From assembly GCF_900221005.1 (NCBI RefSeq), contig NZ_OBQI01000003.1:677420-741419 (forward strand): a stretch of DNA of 64,000 nt, in the 5' to 3' direction. Under the pieces are notes generated by a model that made no database searches, was not told the origin of the DNA, and worked only from the letters and a program-made list of their open reading frames with translations. The stretch is from Blastococcus aggregatus. Lineage in GTDB: Bacteria > Actinomycetota > Actinomycetes > Mycobacteriales > Geodermatophilaceae. Both the position numbers and the translations under genes were made by a program. This document shows positions 11,821 through 20,586 of this stretch, piece by piece; positions within the stretch are counted from its first letter, which is position 1; every line of letters begins with the position of its first letter.

Positions 11821-11865
11821 GGACTTTCGGTGCATAAAGTCCGGGACTTTCGGTGCAGGAAGTCC
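11821..11865. repeat. tandem pair of near-identical 22-nt hairpins
   Basis: Two adjacent units, 11821-11842 and 11844-11865, share GGACTTTCGGTGCA and can each fold: GGACTTT with AAAGTCC in the first unit, GGACTT with AAGTCC in the second. They lie between the reductase stop and the NUDIX start. They may terminate the upstream unit or be a mobile short palindrome. Confidence 0.5.
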
Positions 11866-11895
11866 GCGCCACGGCAAGATCGACGAGGAGCAGGC

Positions 11896-12498
11896 ATGGC
11901 AGCGCTGGACCGGGACGTCGTCGCGGAGCGGATCGGCGGGTTCCCCCGCGTCGCGGTCGAGCGCCCCGAGCTGAAGCAGGCGGCGGTCGCACTGTGCGTC
12001 ACGGTGGCCGACGCCGTCCCGACGCTGGTCATCACCCGCCGCGCCGCCGGCCTGCGCGCGCACGCCGGTCAGTGGGCGCTGCCCGGCGGCCGGCTCGACG
12101 CCGGGGAGGGCCCGGTGGAAGGCGCGCTGCGCGAACTGCACGAGGAGATCGGTCTCGACCTGGCCGGCTCGGCGGTGCTGGGCCTGCTCGACGACTACGT
12201 GACGCGCTCGGGCTACGTGATGACGCCGGTGGTCTGCTGGGCCGGCCCGGTGGACGGGTTCGCCGGGTCCGAGCCCGAGGTGGCCGCCGTGTTCGAGGTG
12301 CCCCTGGCCGACCTCGACGTCGACCCGGTGTTCGAGTCCATCCCCGAATCCGACGGCCCGGTGATCAAGCTGCCGCTGCTCGGCGGGTTCGTGCACGCCC
12401 CGACGGCGGCGGTGGTCCACCAGTTCTGCCGGATCGCCTGCCGGGGCGAGGTCGAGCGGGTGGCCGGCTACGAGCAGCCGGTCTTCGCCTGGCGCTAG
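11896..12498 (+). CDS. NUDIX hydrolase, CoA-pyrophosphatase-like
   Basis: The 200-residue protein carries a complete Nudix box (GRLDAGEGPVEGALRELHEE, residues about 69-88), which binds Mg2+ and hydrolyses a nucleoside diphosphate linked to another moiety. The preceding ALCVTVAD...VITRR strand and the following LLDDYVTRSGYVMTPVV segment resemble NudL/Nudt7-type CoA diphosphatases, so CoA or an acyl-CoA is a reasonable guess. The ATG at 11896 with GAGGAGCAGG just upstream is preferred. A GTG at 11830 would place the start inside a hairpin. It overlaps the convergent GYD gene by 4 bp. Confidence 0.85.
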   Translation: MAALDRDVVAERIGGFPRVAVERPELKQAAVALCVTVADAVPTLVITRRAAGLRAHAGQWALPGGRLDAGEGPVEGALRELHEEIGLDLAGSAVLGLLDDYVTRSGYVMTPVVCWAGPVDGFAGSEPEVAAVFEVPLADLDVDPVFESIPESDGPVIKLPLLGGFVHAPTAAVVHQFCRIACRGEVERVAGYEQPVFAWR

Positions 12499-12836
12499 CC
12501 GTCGGTGCGCGGTGCGCCCGGTGGCCGGTAGCCGACGGCCTGCGCGCGGTCCAGCGCCTCGAGCGTCTGCTCGACGGTGAGCAGCACGGTCGTCTCGATC
12601 GCGCCCAGCGCGCCACCCGCACCGATGGCCAGGGCGACGGCTGCCATGGCGACGTCGTCCGGCGCCTCCCACAGCGTGAAGCCGTCCCACTCGCCGAACG
12701 CGTACCAGAAGCCGTGCAGGGAGCCGCCCACGGACTCGATGTAGGCGGTCGCGGCCCGGCGGCGGTCCTCGGGTTCGGCGATGAGCATCGCCCAGGTCTC
12801 CGGGGTGTAGCGGAAACGGGTCAGGTACAGCGGCAT
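12495..12836 (-). CDS. GYD domain-containing protein
   Basis: This small 113-residue protein has the ferredoxin-like fold signature of the GYD family: an initial MPLYLTRFRYT strand, GGSLHGFWYAFGEWDGF (the family GYD motif region is FGEWD here) and the WEAPDDVAMAAVALAIGAGG helix. The biochemical function of the family is unknown; it is related to dimeric alpha/beta-barrel stress proteins. It is convergent with the NUDIX gene and divergent from the DNA ligase gene. Confidence 0.78.
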   Translation of the reverse strand: MPLYLTRFRYTPETWAMLIAEPEDRRRAATAYIESVGGSLHGFWYAFGEWDGFTLWEAPDDVAMAAVALAIGAGGALGAIETTVLLTVEQTLEALDRAQAVGYRPPGAPRTDG

Positions 12837-12939
12837 GGTCGTGCCTCCCGGTCGCCCCCCGCCGTGCCGAGGCTAGGAGCAGCGGCCGACCGGGTCGAGA
12901 CCTCCGCACGCGGCAGGTGCGGCTGCTTGACTGACCGGC

Positions 12940-14013
12940 ATGGACCTGCCGCTGATGCCACCGGTCAAGCCCATGCTGGCGAAGGCGGCGACGACGCTGC
13001 CGACCGGCGAGGGGCTGTTCTACGAGCCCAAGTGGGACGGCTTCCGCTGCATCGTCTTCCGCGACGGCGACGAGGTGGAGCTGGGCAGCCGCAACGAGCG
13101 CCCGCTCACCCGCTACTTCCCCGAGGTCGTCGAGGCGGTCAAGGCGCACCTGCCCGAGCGCTGCGTCGTCGACGGCGAGATCGTCGTGCCGGCCGGCGAC
13201 CGGCTGCACTTCGAGGCGCTGCTGCAGCGGATCCACCCCGCCGAGTCCCGCGTGCGGCTGCTGGCGGAGCAGACGCCGGCGTCGTTCGTCGCCTTCGACC
13301 TGCTCGCCCTCGGCGACGAGTCGCTGCTCGACCGGCCGTTCGCCGAGCGCCGGCGGAAGCTGGAGACGGCGCTGGCCGGCACCCGGCCGCCGGTCTACCT
13401 CACCGGGATCACCGAGGACGCCGCGACCGCGCAGCGCTGGTTCGACACCTTCGAGGGCGCCGGCCTGGACGGCGTCGTCGCCAAGCGGGCCGACCTGCCC
13501 TACGGCCCCGACCAGCGGCTCATGACCAAGGTCAAGCACGTGCGCACCGCCGACTGCGTGGTGGCCGGCTTCCGCTGGCACAAGAGCGGCCCGATCGTCG
13601 GCTCGCTGCTGCTGGGCCTGTACGACGACAGCGGGCTGCAGCACATCGGCGTCGCGGCGTCCTTCCCGATGAAGCGGCGCGCGGAGCTGGTCGAGGAGCT
13701 CGCGCCGTACCGGGCCGAGGCGCTGGACGGGCACCCGTGGCAGGACTGGGCCAACGCCCAGGTCCAGCAGGACGGGGAGAACCGCATGCCGGGGGCCACC
13801 AGCCGGTGGAACGCGAAGAAGGACCTCTCCTGGGTGCCGTTGCGCCCCGAACTGGTCGTGGAGATCAAGTACGACCAGCTCGAGGGCCGTCGACTTCGTC
13901 ACACGGGGCAGTTCCTGCGCTGGCGGCCCGACCGCGAGCCGCTCAGCTGCACGTACGACCAGCTCGACGTCCCGGTGCGCTACGACCTGACCGAGGTGCT
14001 GGAGACGCCCTGA
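12940..14013 (+). CDS. ligC: ATP-dependent DNA ligase, LigC type
   Basis: The 357-residue enzyme seals nicks in duplex DNA using ATP. The adenylation motif EPKWDGFR contains the nucleophilic Lys near residue 30, followed by GSRNERPLTRYFP, DGEIVVP (motif III) and GLDGVVAKR with MTKVKHVRT (motifs IV-V). A C-terminal OB-fold domain follows. The size and the single adenylation-OB layout fit actinobacterial LigC rather than LigB or the fused LigD. The stand-alone LigD-type polymerase 1.7 kb downstream suggests a shared end-joining or repair role, although no Ku gene is in the window. Confidence 0.9.
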   Translation: MDLPLMPPVKPMLAKAATTLPTGEGLFYEPKWDGFRCIVFRDGDEVELGSRNERPLTRYFPEVVEAVKAHLPERCVVDGEIVVPAGDRLHFEALLQRIHPAESRVRLLAEQTPASFVAFDLLALGDESLLDRPFAERRRKLETALAGTRPPVYLTGITEDAATAQRWFDTFEGAGLDGVVAKRADLPYGPDQRLMTKVKHVRTADCVVAGFRWHKSGPIVGSLLLGLYDDSGLQHIGVAASFPMKRRAELVEELAPYRAEALDGHPWQDWANAQVQQDGENRMPGATSRWNAKKDLSWVPLRPELVVEIKYDQLEGRRLRHTGQFLRWRPDREPLSCTYDQLDVPVRYDLTEVLETP

Positions 14014-14083
14014 CGGGTGGATCGGGGTCCGGGCGGGGGGTGATCGTCTGCACGGGCGTCGCGAGGCTCCTAGGCTCGTGATC

Positions 14084-15658
14084 ATGCGTCTGCACCCCGG
14101 CCGGCGAGCCGTCCTGCCCAGCCTGCTCGCCGCCATGACCCTCCTGGCGGCCGGCTGCACGTCCGACGGCGGCAGCGACGACGAGCAGGCCACCACCTCC
14201 CCGACCAGCGCCCCGGCCGAGCCGACGGCCGAGCCGATCGAGTGGACCGACTGCGACGAGCAGTTGCAGCCGCTCATCGCCGGCCGGCCCGGCAGCGAGC
14301 GCGGGCTGTCCTTCGACTGCGCCCAGGTGAGCGTGCCGATCAGCTACGACGAGGCCGCGGGCGACACGCTGCCGATCCCGGTCATCCGGGCCGTGCACCC
14401 CGGCCAGACCGAGCGGATCGGCTCGCTCGTCATCAACCCGGGCGGCCCCGGTGCGTCGGGCGTCGACGCGGCCATCGGCCTGGCGCTGACCCTGCCCGAG
14501 GACGTCCTGCGCCGCTTCGACCTGGTCGGCTTCGACCCGCGCGGCGTCGGCCTGTCCGAGGCCGCCGTCGAGTGCATCCCGGCCGACACCAAGGACCGGC
14601 TGATCGCCTCCGAGCCGCAGCCCACGAGCGCCGAACAGCTCGACGACACCTTCGCCCTGGCCACCGAGGTGGCCGAGGGCTGCGCCGAGCGCTACGAGTC
14701 CCCCGCGGCGCTCGGCGCGTTCAACACCGTCGACACCGCCCGCGACATGGACCTGCTCCGCGAGGCCCTCGGCGAGGAGCAGCTGACCTACCTCGGCTAC
14801 TCCTACGGCACGACGCTGGGCTCGACCTACGCCGAGCTCTTCCCCGACCGGGTCCGTGCGCTCGTCCTCGACGCCGCCGTCGACCCCGACCAGGACCTGC
14901 GGGCCTCCGCCGAGGCCAGCGCGGCCGGGCTCGAGGCCGGCTTCGACGCGTTCGCGCAGAACTGCCTGAGCCTCATCGCCGGCTGCCCCCTGGGCGCGGA
15001 CCCGCGCCTCTTCGTGGACGAGTTGATGCTCCAGGCGTCGCAGGCCCCCATCCCGAGCGCGGAGGAGGGCGAGACGCGCCAGGCGACGCCGGGTGTCGTG
15101 CTCACCGCCGTGCAGGCCGCGCTCTACGACACCCGGACCTGGCCGCAGCTGTCGCAGTCGCTGGCCGCGGCCCGCGGCGGGAACGCCGCCGGGCTGTTCT
15201 CCCTGGCCGACAGCTACTCCGGCCGGCTCGAGGACGGCACCTACTCCAACCTGCTCGACGCCAACGTTGCGATCAACTGCGCCGACACCGACGAGCAGAT
15301 CGAGGCCGCGGACGTGCGCCGGCTGGCCGCCGAGTGGGACGCGAAGTACCCCCTGTTCGGCGCGGGCTCGGCTGCGGGGCTCTTCACCTGCACGCCGTGG
15401 GAGGCCGACCGCACGCCGCTGCCCGAGCGCGACGCCGAGGGCAGCGCGCCGATCCTCGTCGTCGGCAACGCCGGGGACCCCGTGACGCCGCTGCCCGGTG
15501 CCGTGGACCTCGCCGAGGACCTCACCGCGGGCGTCCTGCTGACCTGGCAGGGCCAGGGCCACACCGCCTACCCGAAGAACCAGTGCGTCAACGACGCGGT
15601 GAACGCCTACCTCATCGACCTGGTGGTTCCGCTGGACGGGCTCACCTGCCCTGCGTGA
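14084..15658 (+). CDS. alpha/beta-hydrolase lipoprotein (tripeptidyl-aminopeptidase family)
   Basis: This predicted exported lipoprotein of 524 residues has a Tat/Sec-like N-terminus with an Arg pair and a lipobox (LLAAGC) that anchors it in the membrane. The catalytic parts are the oxyanion loop NPGGPGASG, the nucleophile elbow GYSYGTT near residue 245, a late Asp in GNAGDPVTPL and the His of GQGHTAY, followed by a TAP-like C-terminal region with several Cys residues. The family includes secreted tripeptidyl aminopeptidases and proline iminopeptidase relatives. The ATG at 14084 was chosen over the GTG at 14078 because TAGGCT (14071-14076) lies 7 nt before it. Confidence 0.88.
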   Translation: MRLHPGRRAVLPSLLAAMTLLAAGCTSDGGSDDEQATTSPTSAPAEPTAEPIEWTDCDEQLQPLIAGRPGSERGLSFDCAQVSVPISYDEAAGDTLPIPVIRAVHPGQTERIGSLVINPGGPGASGVDAAIGLALTLPEDVLRRFDLVGFDPRGVGLSEAAVECIPADTKDRLIASEPQPTSAEQLDDTFALATEVAEGCAERYESPAALGAFNTVDTARDMDLLREALGEEQLTYLGYSYGTTLGSTYAELFPDRVRALVLDAAVDPDQDLRASAEASAAGLEAGFDAFAQNCLSLIAGCPLGADPRLFVDELMLQASQAPIPSAEEGETRQATPGVVLTAVQAALYDTRTWPQLSQSLAAARGGNAAGLFSLADSYSGRLEDGTYSNLLDANVAINCADTDEQIEAADVRRLAAEWDAKYPLFGAGSAAGLFTCTPWEADRTPLPERDAEGSAPILVVGNAGDPVTPLPGAVDLAEDLTAGVLLTWQGQGHTAYPKNQCVNDAVNAYLIDLVVPLDGLTCPA

Positions 15659-15695
15659 CACTCGGCCCCCGGCCGAGGGAAGGAACCGCAGGCAG

Positions 15696-16769
15696 ATGGC
15701 GAGCAGCAAGGACGCGGTGATCCTCGACGTCGCCGGGCACGAGGTGCGGGTCTCCAACCCGGAGAAGCCGTACTTCGCGGAGAAGGGGATCCGCAAGATC
15801 GACGTCGTCGAGTACTTCGTCGCGGTCGGCGAGGGCATCCTGTTCGCGCTCAAGGACCGGCCGACGACGCTCGAGCGCTGGCCCGGCGGTGTCTTCGAGG
15901 GCGCCCGCATCTCCACCCGGGTGGACAACAGCGGCGACGCGTTCTACCAGAAGCGGGTGCCGAAGAACGCGCCCGAGTGGGTGCCGACGGCGCACATCAC
16001 CTTCCCCAGCGGGCGCACGGCGGACGAGATCGCGCCGGACTCGGTGGCCGTGGTCGCCTGGTGCGCCAACCTGGGCACGCTGACCTTCCACCCCTGGCCG
16101 GTGGACAAGTCCGACGTCGAGCAGCCCAACCAGATCCGCATCGACCTCGACCCGCAGCCCGGCACCGACTTCTCCGACGCGGTGTGGGTCGCCCCGCACG
16201 TGCGCGAGCTGCTGCACGAGTTCGGCATGGAGGGCTGGCCGAAGACCTCCGGCGGCCGGGGCGTGCACGTCTACGTCCCGATCCAGCCGCGCTGGACCTT
16301 CACCGACGTGCGCCGGGCGGTCATCGCGTTCGGTCGGGAGCTGGAACGCCGGCTGCCCGACCGCGTGACGATGTCGTGGTGGAAGGAGGAGCGCGGCGAG
16401 AAGATCTTCATCGACTACAACCAGATGGCCCGGGACCGCACGATCGCCTCGGCGTACTCGATCCGGCCCAAGCCGCACGCCCCCGTGTCCGCGCCGGTCG
16501 ACTGGGACGAGCTGCCCGACGTCACCCCGTTCGACTTCGACGTGCTGACCATGCCCGCCCGCTTCCGGGCGGTCGGCGACAAGCACGCCGGCCTGGCCGA
16601 CCACGCCTTCGGCATCGAGCCGCTGCTGGAGCTGGCCGAGCGCCAGGCCGCGGACGACGGTCTGGGCGATCTGCCCTATCCGCCCGACTACCCGAAGATG
16701 CCGGGCGAGCCGATGCGTGTGCAGCCCAGCCGCGCCAAGCGTCCTACCAGCGAAAATACCGCTAACTGA
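15696..16769 (+). CDS. NHEJ polymerase/primase, LigD polymerase domain type
   Basis: The 357-residue protein is a stand-alone archaeo-eukaryotic-primase-like polymerase as found in LigD. It fills gaps, preferably with ribonucleotides, in non-homologous end joining. Recognisable parts are the EVRVSNPEKPYF start, the catalytic acidic pair in RIDLDPQPG, the SGGRGVHVYVP motif and FIDYNQMARDRT near residue 245. The last residues, after QPSRAK, are a Ser/Thr/Asn-rich tail encoded by AT-richer codons and may be foreign sequence created by insertion of the element that begins downstream. Confidence 0.9.
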   Translation: MASSKDAVILDVAGHEVRVSNPEKPYFAEKGIRKIDVVEYFVAVGEGILFALKDRPTTLERWPGGVFEGARISTRVDNSGDAFYQKRVPKNAPEWVPTAHITFPSGRTADEIAPDSVAVVAWCANLGTLTFHPWPVDKSDVEQPNQIRIDLDPQPGTDFSDAVWVAPHVRELLHEFGMEGWPKTSGGRGVHVYVPIQPRWTFTDVRRAVIAFGRELERRLPDRVTMSWWKEERGEKIFIDYNQMARDRTIASAYSIRPKPHAPVSAPVDWDELPDVTPFDFDVLTMPARFRAVGDKHAGLADHAFGIEPLLELAERQAADDGLGDLPYPPDYPKMPGEPMRVQPSRAKRPTSENTAN

Positions 16770-16806
16770 TGCTTCACCACGGGTAGCGCACCGCTCGTTC
16801 GCCCGA

Positions 16807-16812
16807 TAACCT
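16807..16812 (+). promoter_or_regulatory. -10 element of leaderless integrase promoter
   Basis: TAACCT ends 6 nt before the integrase ATG, which is the arrangement of actinobacterial leaderless transcripts. No ribosome binding site is present. Confidence 0.55.
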
Positions 16813-16818
16813 CCCGGC

Positions 16819-17742
16819 ATGGCGGTGCGGCTGGAAGACCTTCTTGCGTCTTTTCGTCGGCACCTGCGCGCGGCCAGCAAGGCGCCGCGGACCATCGAGC
16901 TGTACAGCCAGAGCGTCCGCTACTTCAGCCGCTGGCTGGCCGAGCACGACCGACCGGAGACCCTGGACGAGCTAACGCGGCATGCGATCAGCGCCTGGCT
17001 GGCCGAGCTGGCCGAGACCTGCCAGCCCAGCACCGTGGCCACGCGCCTGCGGGGCATGCGCCGCTTCTGCCGGTGGCTCGTCGTCGAAGGAGAGGTGGAC
17101 AAGGCACCCACCGAGGGCATCGAGATCGCCACCGCCCCAGACAAGCCCGTGCCGATCCTCACCGACGCCGACATCACAGCCCTGCTCAAGACGTGCGCCG
17201 TCGGCCGCGGACGTCCCGGAACGTTTGCTCGCCCGATCTTCCTCGGGCGACGCGACGAGGTGATCCTGCGGCTGCTGCTGGACACCGGCGTCCGGGTCTC
17301 CGAACTGTGCGGGCTCACCCTCGAAGACGTCGACCTGGACCGCGAGGTCGCCTACGTCATGGGCAAGGGCTCCCGGCCGCGAGCGGTGCCGTTCGGCGCC
17401 AGGACAGGGCAGTCGATCGACCGCTATCTGCGGGTGCGCGCGCTGCACGCCCGGGCGAGCTCACCGAAATTACTGCTCGGCTTGCGCGGGCCCATGACCG
17501 TCGACGGGATCCGCGAGGTGCTCGAGGTGCGCAGCCGGCAGGCGGGGGTCGAGGGGGTGCATCCGCACCGCTTCCGGCACACCTTCGCCCACCGCTGGCT
17601 CGTCGGCGGCGGGCAGGAGCGGGACCTGATGATGCTGGCCGGGTGGCGCAGCGACGAGATGCTGTCCCGCTATGCCGCCTCGACCGCCGTCGAACGAGCG
17701 CACGAGGCGCACCGCCGACTAGCCCTCGGCGACCAGCTCTAA
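16819..17742 (+). CDS. tyrosine recombinase/site-specific integrase
   Basis: The 307-residue enzyme has a SAM-like core-binding domain (residues 1-95) and a catalytic domain with the expected residues: Arg in DTGVRVSELCGL, Lys in GKGSRPRAV, HRFRHTF (HxxR) and the nucleophilic Tyr in GWRSDEMLSRYAAST. The usual second His is Trp, as is common. It is XerC/D-like in size, but its position right after the NHEJ polymerase gene and at the edge of an accessory region suggests it is the integrase of the island to its right. It overlaps the convergent small gene by 4 bp. Confidence 0.9.
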   Translation: MAVRLEDLLASFRRHLRAASKAPRTIELYSQSVRYFSRWLAEHDRPETLDELTRHAISAWLAELAETCQPSTVATRLRGMRRFCRWLVVEGEVDKAPTEGIEIATAPDKPVPILTDADITALLKTCAVGRGRPGTFARPIFLGRRDEVILRLLLDTGVRVSELCGLTLEDVDLDREVAYVMGKGSRPRAVPFGARTGQSIDRYLRVRALHARASSPKLLLGLRGPMTVDGIREVLEVRSRQAGVEGVHPHRFRHTFAHRWLVGGGQERDLMMLAGWRSDEMLSRYAASTAVERAHEAHRRLALGDQL

Positions 17743-18062
17743 CGACGTCGGTCGCGTCCGGCAGCCGTCCGCCGCGCCTGCGCCGACGCCCGGGCCTGCG
17801 CGGACGCCCGGGCCAGACGCAGCATGTGCGCGGTCATGAGGGCGTGGCCCCGGCGAGCGCGCTCGACGGAATCGAGGATGCCGTCGGGGTCCGCCTCCCG
17901 CTCGAACCGAGCCCGCAGTCCGCGCCGGGCCGGTTCGGTCGCCGCCACCCGGTCGGACGTCCGCGCCCACCGCTCGGCCGCTGCGATGCGCGCAATCACG
18001 GCACGGTCCCTGGCTCGGCTGTCGCCGGATGCCGGGTTCGGCTCGCGGGCAGGCTCGGTCAT
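17739..18062 (-). CDS. hypothetical protein, Arg/Ala-rich
   Basis: The 107-residue product is not assigned to a known domain. It is highly charged (many Arg, Asp, Glu and Ala) and predicted largely helical, with a central RARFEREADPDGILDS segment and a repeated ARASAQ heptad near the C-terminus. The ATG at 18062 is preferred over the longer frame from 18110, because the segment from MTEPAREPN onward looks like a natural N-terminus. Its position tail-to-tail with the integrase is typical of small accessory genes of integrative elements, but no function can be given. Confidence 0.55.
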   Translation of the reverse strand: MTEPAREPNPASGDSRARDRAVIARIAAAERWARTSDRVAATEPARRGLRARFEREADPDGILDSVERARRGHALMTAHMLRLARASAQARASAQARRTAAGRDRRR

Positions 18063-18957
18063 GACTCCTCCGGAGAGCTCCGCCCGCTGCCTCGGCAGGC
18101 GACGGGTCACCTCTAGAAGGCGCCGAATCAGCCGGATTGGTGACAGCCGCGCGGAAGCCGCCGATCAGCCAACGCTGAAAGTCCGGGGGTGACGCTGCTC
18201 GGACAAGCGATGCGTACGGGGTGACATCGTCCGTTCGTGAAGGTGCGTTGCGGCGTGAGCGGTGACACCACTGCAGGCTCCCGGGGGTACGCCAACGGTC
18301 CCCGTAGCGAGCGAGCACTTCGCTTGTGGGAGTTGGGCCGCGACGTCGGGCTGAGTTGCCACCCTGTTGCTGCTCGGATCAATCATCCACCGATTTGATC
18401 TTGAGGCGCTTGCACGCGCTGGCCCGCGTTGAATACGCAGGTCAGAGCCGGATCGAAACGTTGGCTGGGACGACTTGTGACGGCTGGTTGCGGGAGTATT
18501 GGGTGCCTAAAGAGTGCCTGTCGCCGGGTCCCGCAACAGCGACGGGGACTCTCTACCCCCTCCCGTGCGGACTCCCGGCCCGTCCAGATGCCGCGGGATC
18601 CGCGCCAACCCACTTGCGCCCCCTACCACAACTGGCTTCTCGACCAGCCGGACACAAGACCGAAGGTCGCACGTCGCACGTCGCCGTACCCTGAGTCGGC
18701 ATGCGGGTCGACCGTCGCCCTCAGTGCCACCGATCCGCTGGTCACCGGTGGGCTGGCCAGCGCCACCTCGGGCGACTACAAGTACCGCCGATCCATACCG
18801 GGACTGCCAGACCAGCCGCGTTTCACAGCTAAATCACCAGCCTCGCGATCACGATCGATGAACTTCTGCCCACGTCTCCGGAATCAGGTCGAGCAGTCGG
18901 TCCTTGAGTCCGGCTGCTTTGAGATGCCCCCCTCGACGGGCCGGCGTCCCCATGATC
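18063..18957. other. gene-poor stretch of the island
   Basis: About 0.9 kb with lower GC content and no open frame showing convincing codon use, domain or ribosome binding site. The open frames at 18326-18694 and 18429-18977 overlap each other and read as Arg/Pro/Ser-rich noise. No tRNA-like cloverleaf and no clear repeat matching the integrase side were found. It may be decayed coding sequence. Confidence 0.5.
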
Positions 18958-19188
18958 TTATCCGCGGGACTTCCTAGGGTCTCGGCTGCGGGGGTAGGTG
19001 TTGCGCTCGCCGATGGTGCCGTCCTTCTTGTGCACCAAATGCTCGGCGTCCCGCTTCACCGCCATCTCTCGGCCGCTCTTCTGCGCCTCGGCCTTGGTGG
19101 CGGCAGTGTTAGAGACCTGCTTGTTGCCCTCGACCTTGTTCGCCCAACCCTCGCCATGCGGGACCGTGTGCACGTCACCCTTGGCCAT
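18958..19188 (-). CDS. DUF2188 domain-containing protein
   Basis: The 76-residue protein matches DUF2188: HTVPHGEGWANKVEGNKQVS, then a TAATKAEAQKSGREMA helix and a VHKKDGTIGERNTYPR C-terminus. Family members are small basic proteins, often in accessory regions, of unknown biochemical role. The ATG at 19188 follows GGAGGAGTAGC on the coding strand. It begins 17 nt after the stop of the larger unrecognised gene on the same strand, so the two likely form an operon. Confidence 0.8.
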   Translation of the reverse strand: MAKGDVHTVPHGEGWANKVEGNKQVSNTAATKAEAQKSGREMAVKRDAEHLVHKKDGTIGERNTYPRSRDPRKSRG

Positions 19189-19205
19189 CGCTACTCCTCC
19201 TCGTA

Positions 19206-20441
19206 TCAAGCGGCACGCCGGGCCAGGCTGGCCCGGATGTCGTCGGCGACCTCACCGACGTGCCGGTAGGTGTCCACCGGCAACTGCCAGCTGATCTTCT
19301 TTTCCTGCAGGACGTCGTTGGCTGCTCGCGCGTGGCCTGCTGCCTGCTCGGCGTCACGGGCAATCTTGTTGAGTCGCCAACTCGCCGATGCCGGCATTCG
19401 CTCGATGTCCACCAGTTCTCGGTGTCGGGCTCGGACTGCATGCTCACGCCAGTCGGTGGTCATGCTGGTCGCGCCGTCGGGGCAGCAGGAGTTCTCCGGG
19501 CAGACGAGTTGGGCACGAAGGAGGCGGTTGGAGAGGATCGCACCGGATGATTTGCGGTCGACGCTGCGACCGAAGGCGCTGAAGTAGACGTTGGCTTCGC
19601 CGCCCCCGCCCTTCTTCGGCTTGTCGGTGGGCCGGCGGCGGGCCATCAGCTGGGGGTAGTGCCCTGCCTCTGCATGTCCGGGGCCGGTCTCATAGCCCGC
19701 GGCACCCACGCCGGTGAGAGCGGCGCCGTAGAGCCCCTGTCGCCAGGGCAGCACCCGGCGCCGTCCACCGCTGACCGCGTGCTGCACCGCGGTCATCAGC
19801 ATGGCCACCGCCTGATAACTGGCCTTGCGCTGCTCGCTCCAGGAGTAGGAGACGGCCACGTAGCGGGTGTTCATCTCATCAGCCAGGGCGAGGAAGGGGT
19901 CCAAGCCGGCCGCCCAGGTGGCCTGGGGGGCAAACTGGTGGAGGGAGGCTGCGAAAATCGGCGCGACAGGCAGGTCGATACGTTGCCGCTCGAGGTAGCG
20001 GGCGGTGCGCTTGAGCAGGCTGTGGTTGATGTCCAACCAGGCGCTGTTGCGCCGATCGGCGTAGAGGTAGGGCGGGATGAGGACGGTCGCCCCCTGCTCC
20101 CGCTGAAAGGCGATCACCTGGTCGATCAGCTCGTCCTGCAGCGCGTGGTGACTCAGGTCGGCGGCCGACACCTTCTCCGGGTGGGCGTAGGGCAGCCCAG
20201 CCCAGCCCTTGCCCGGAACCTGCTCGTCGGTGAGCAGCGGCGTGAGCGGGTCAATCAGGAATGGGATCGCAGCCAGCTCGGCAGTCTCACGGAGGCTGGG
20301 CCGCTCAACGGCGACGTGCGCGTCGGTGACCACCCCAGTGAGCGGCAGGGCACGCGGGGTCCACAGACCGGCCGTGGCCGGTGCGCACAGCCTCTCGATC
20401 ACCTTGTGGTCCTCGCGCCCGGCTCGGATCAGCAGGTCCAC
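19206..20441 (-). CDS. uncharacterised protein, TIM-barrel-like with Cys cluster
   Basis: I do not recognise this 411-residue protein. Alternating strands and helices (GVVTDAHVA, AIPFLIDP, ATVLIPPYLYA, APIFAAS, RYVAVSYSW, then a Gly-rich AALTGVGAAGYETGPG turn) suggest a TIM barrel. The C-terminal third has a putative metal site (CPENSCC) followed by a helical HAVRARHRELVDI segment. A tRNA-guanine-transglycosylase-like or other zinc-bearing barrel enzyme is possible, but this is a guess. The GTG at 20441 is preferred because GGGAGG sits 6 nt upstream; an ATG at 20465 is the alternative. It is divergent from the RES/Xre pair. Confidence 0.6.
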   Translation of the reverse strand: MDLLIRAGREDHKVIERLCAPATAGLWTPRALPLTGVVTDAHVAVERPSLRETAELAAIPFLIDPLTPLLTDEQVPGKGWAGLPYAHPEKVSAADLSHHALQDELIDQVIAFQREQGATVLIPPYLYADRRNSAWLDINHSLLKRTARYLERQRIDLPVAPIFAASLHQFAPQATWAAGLDPFLALADEMNTRYVAVSYSWSEQRKASYQAVAMLMTAVQHAVSGGRRRVLPWRQGLYGAALTGVGAAGYETGPGHAEAGHYPQLMARRRPTDKPKKGGGGEANVYFSAFGRSVDRKSSGAILSNRLLRAQLVCPENSCCPDGATSMTTDWREHAVRARHRELVDIERMPASASWRLNKIARDAEQAAGHARAANDVLQEKKISWQLPVDTYRHVGEVADDIRASLARRAA

Positions 20442-20586
20442 GTCGCACCTCCCACGGGCGGACATCGCCCACAGGGATGAACGCTAACACGAACTATCAG
20501 ATGCACCTAGCGGTGAATGTTGACCGTCCTCTATGGTCGAGACGGCAAGCCGGACAGCCACCGGCCGCCGTTCAGGAGGACCACCC

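Noticed and set aside
18326..18977. Two overlapping plus-strand frames in the gene-poor stretch
   Set aside because: No ribosome binding site, unusual Arg/Pro/Ser composition and no recognisable domain.
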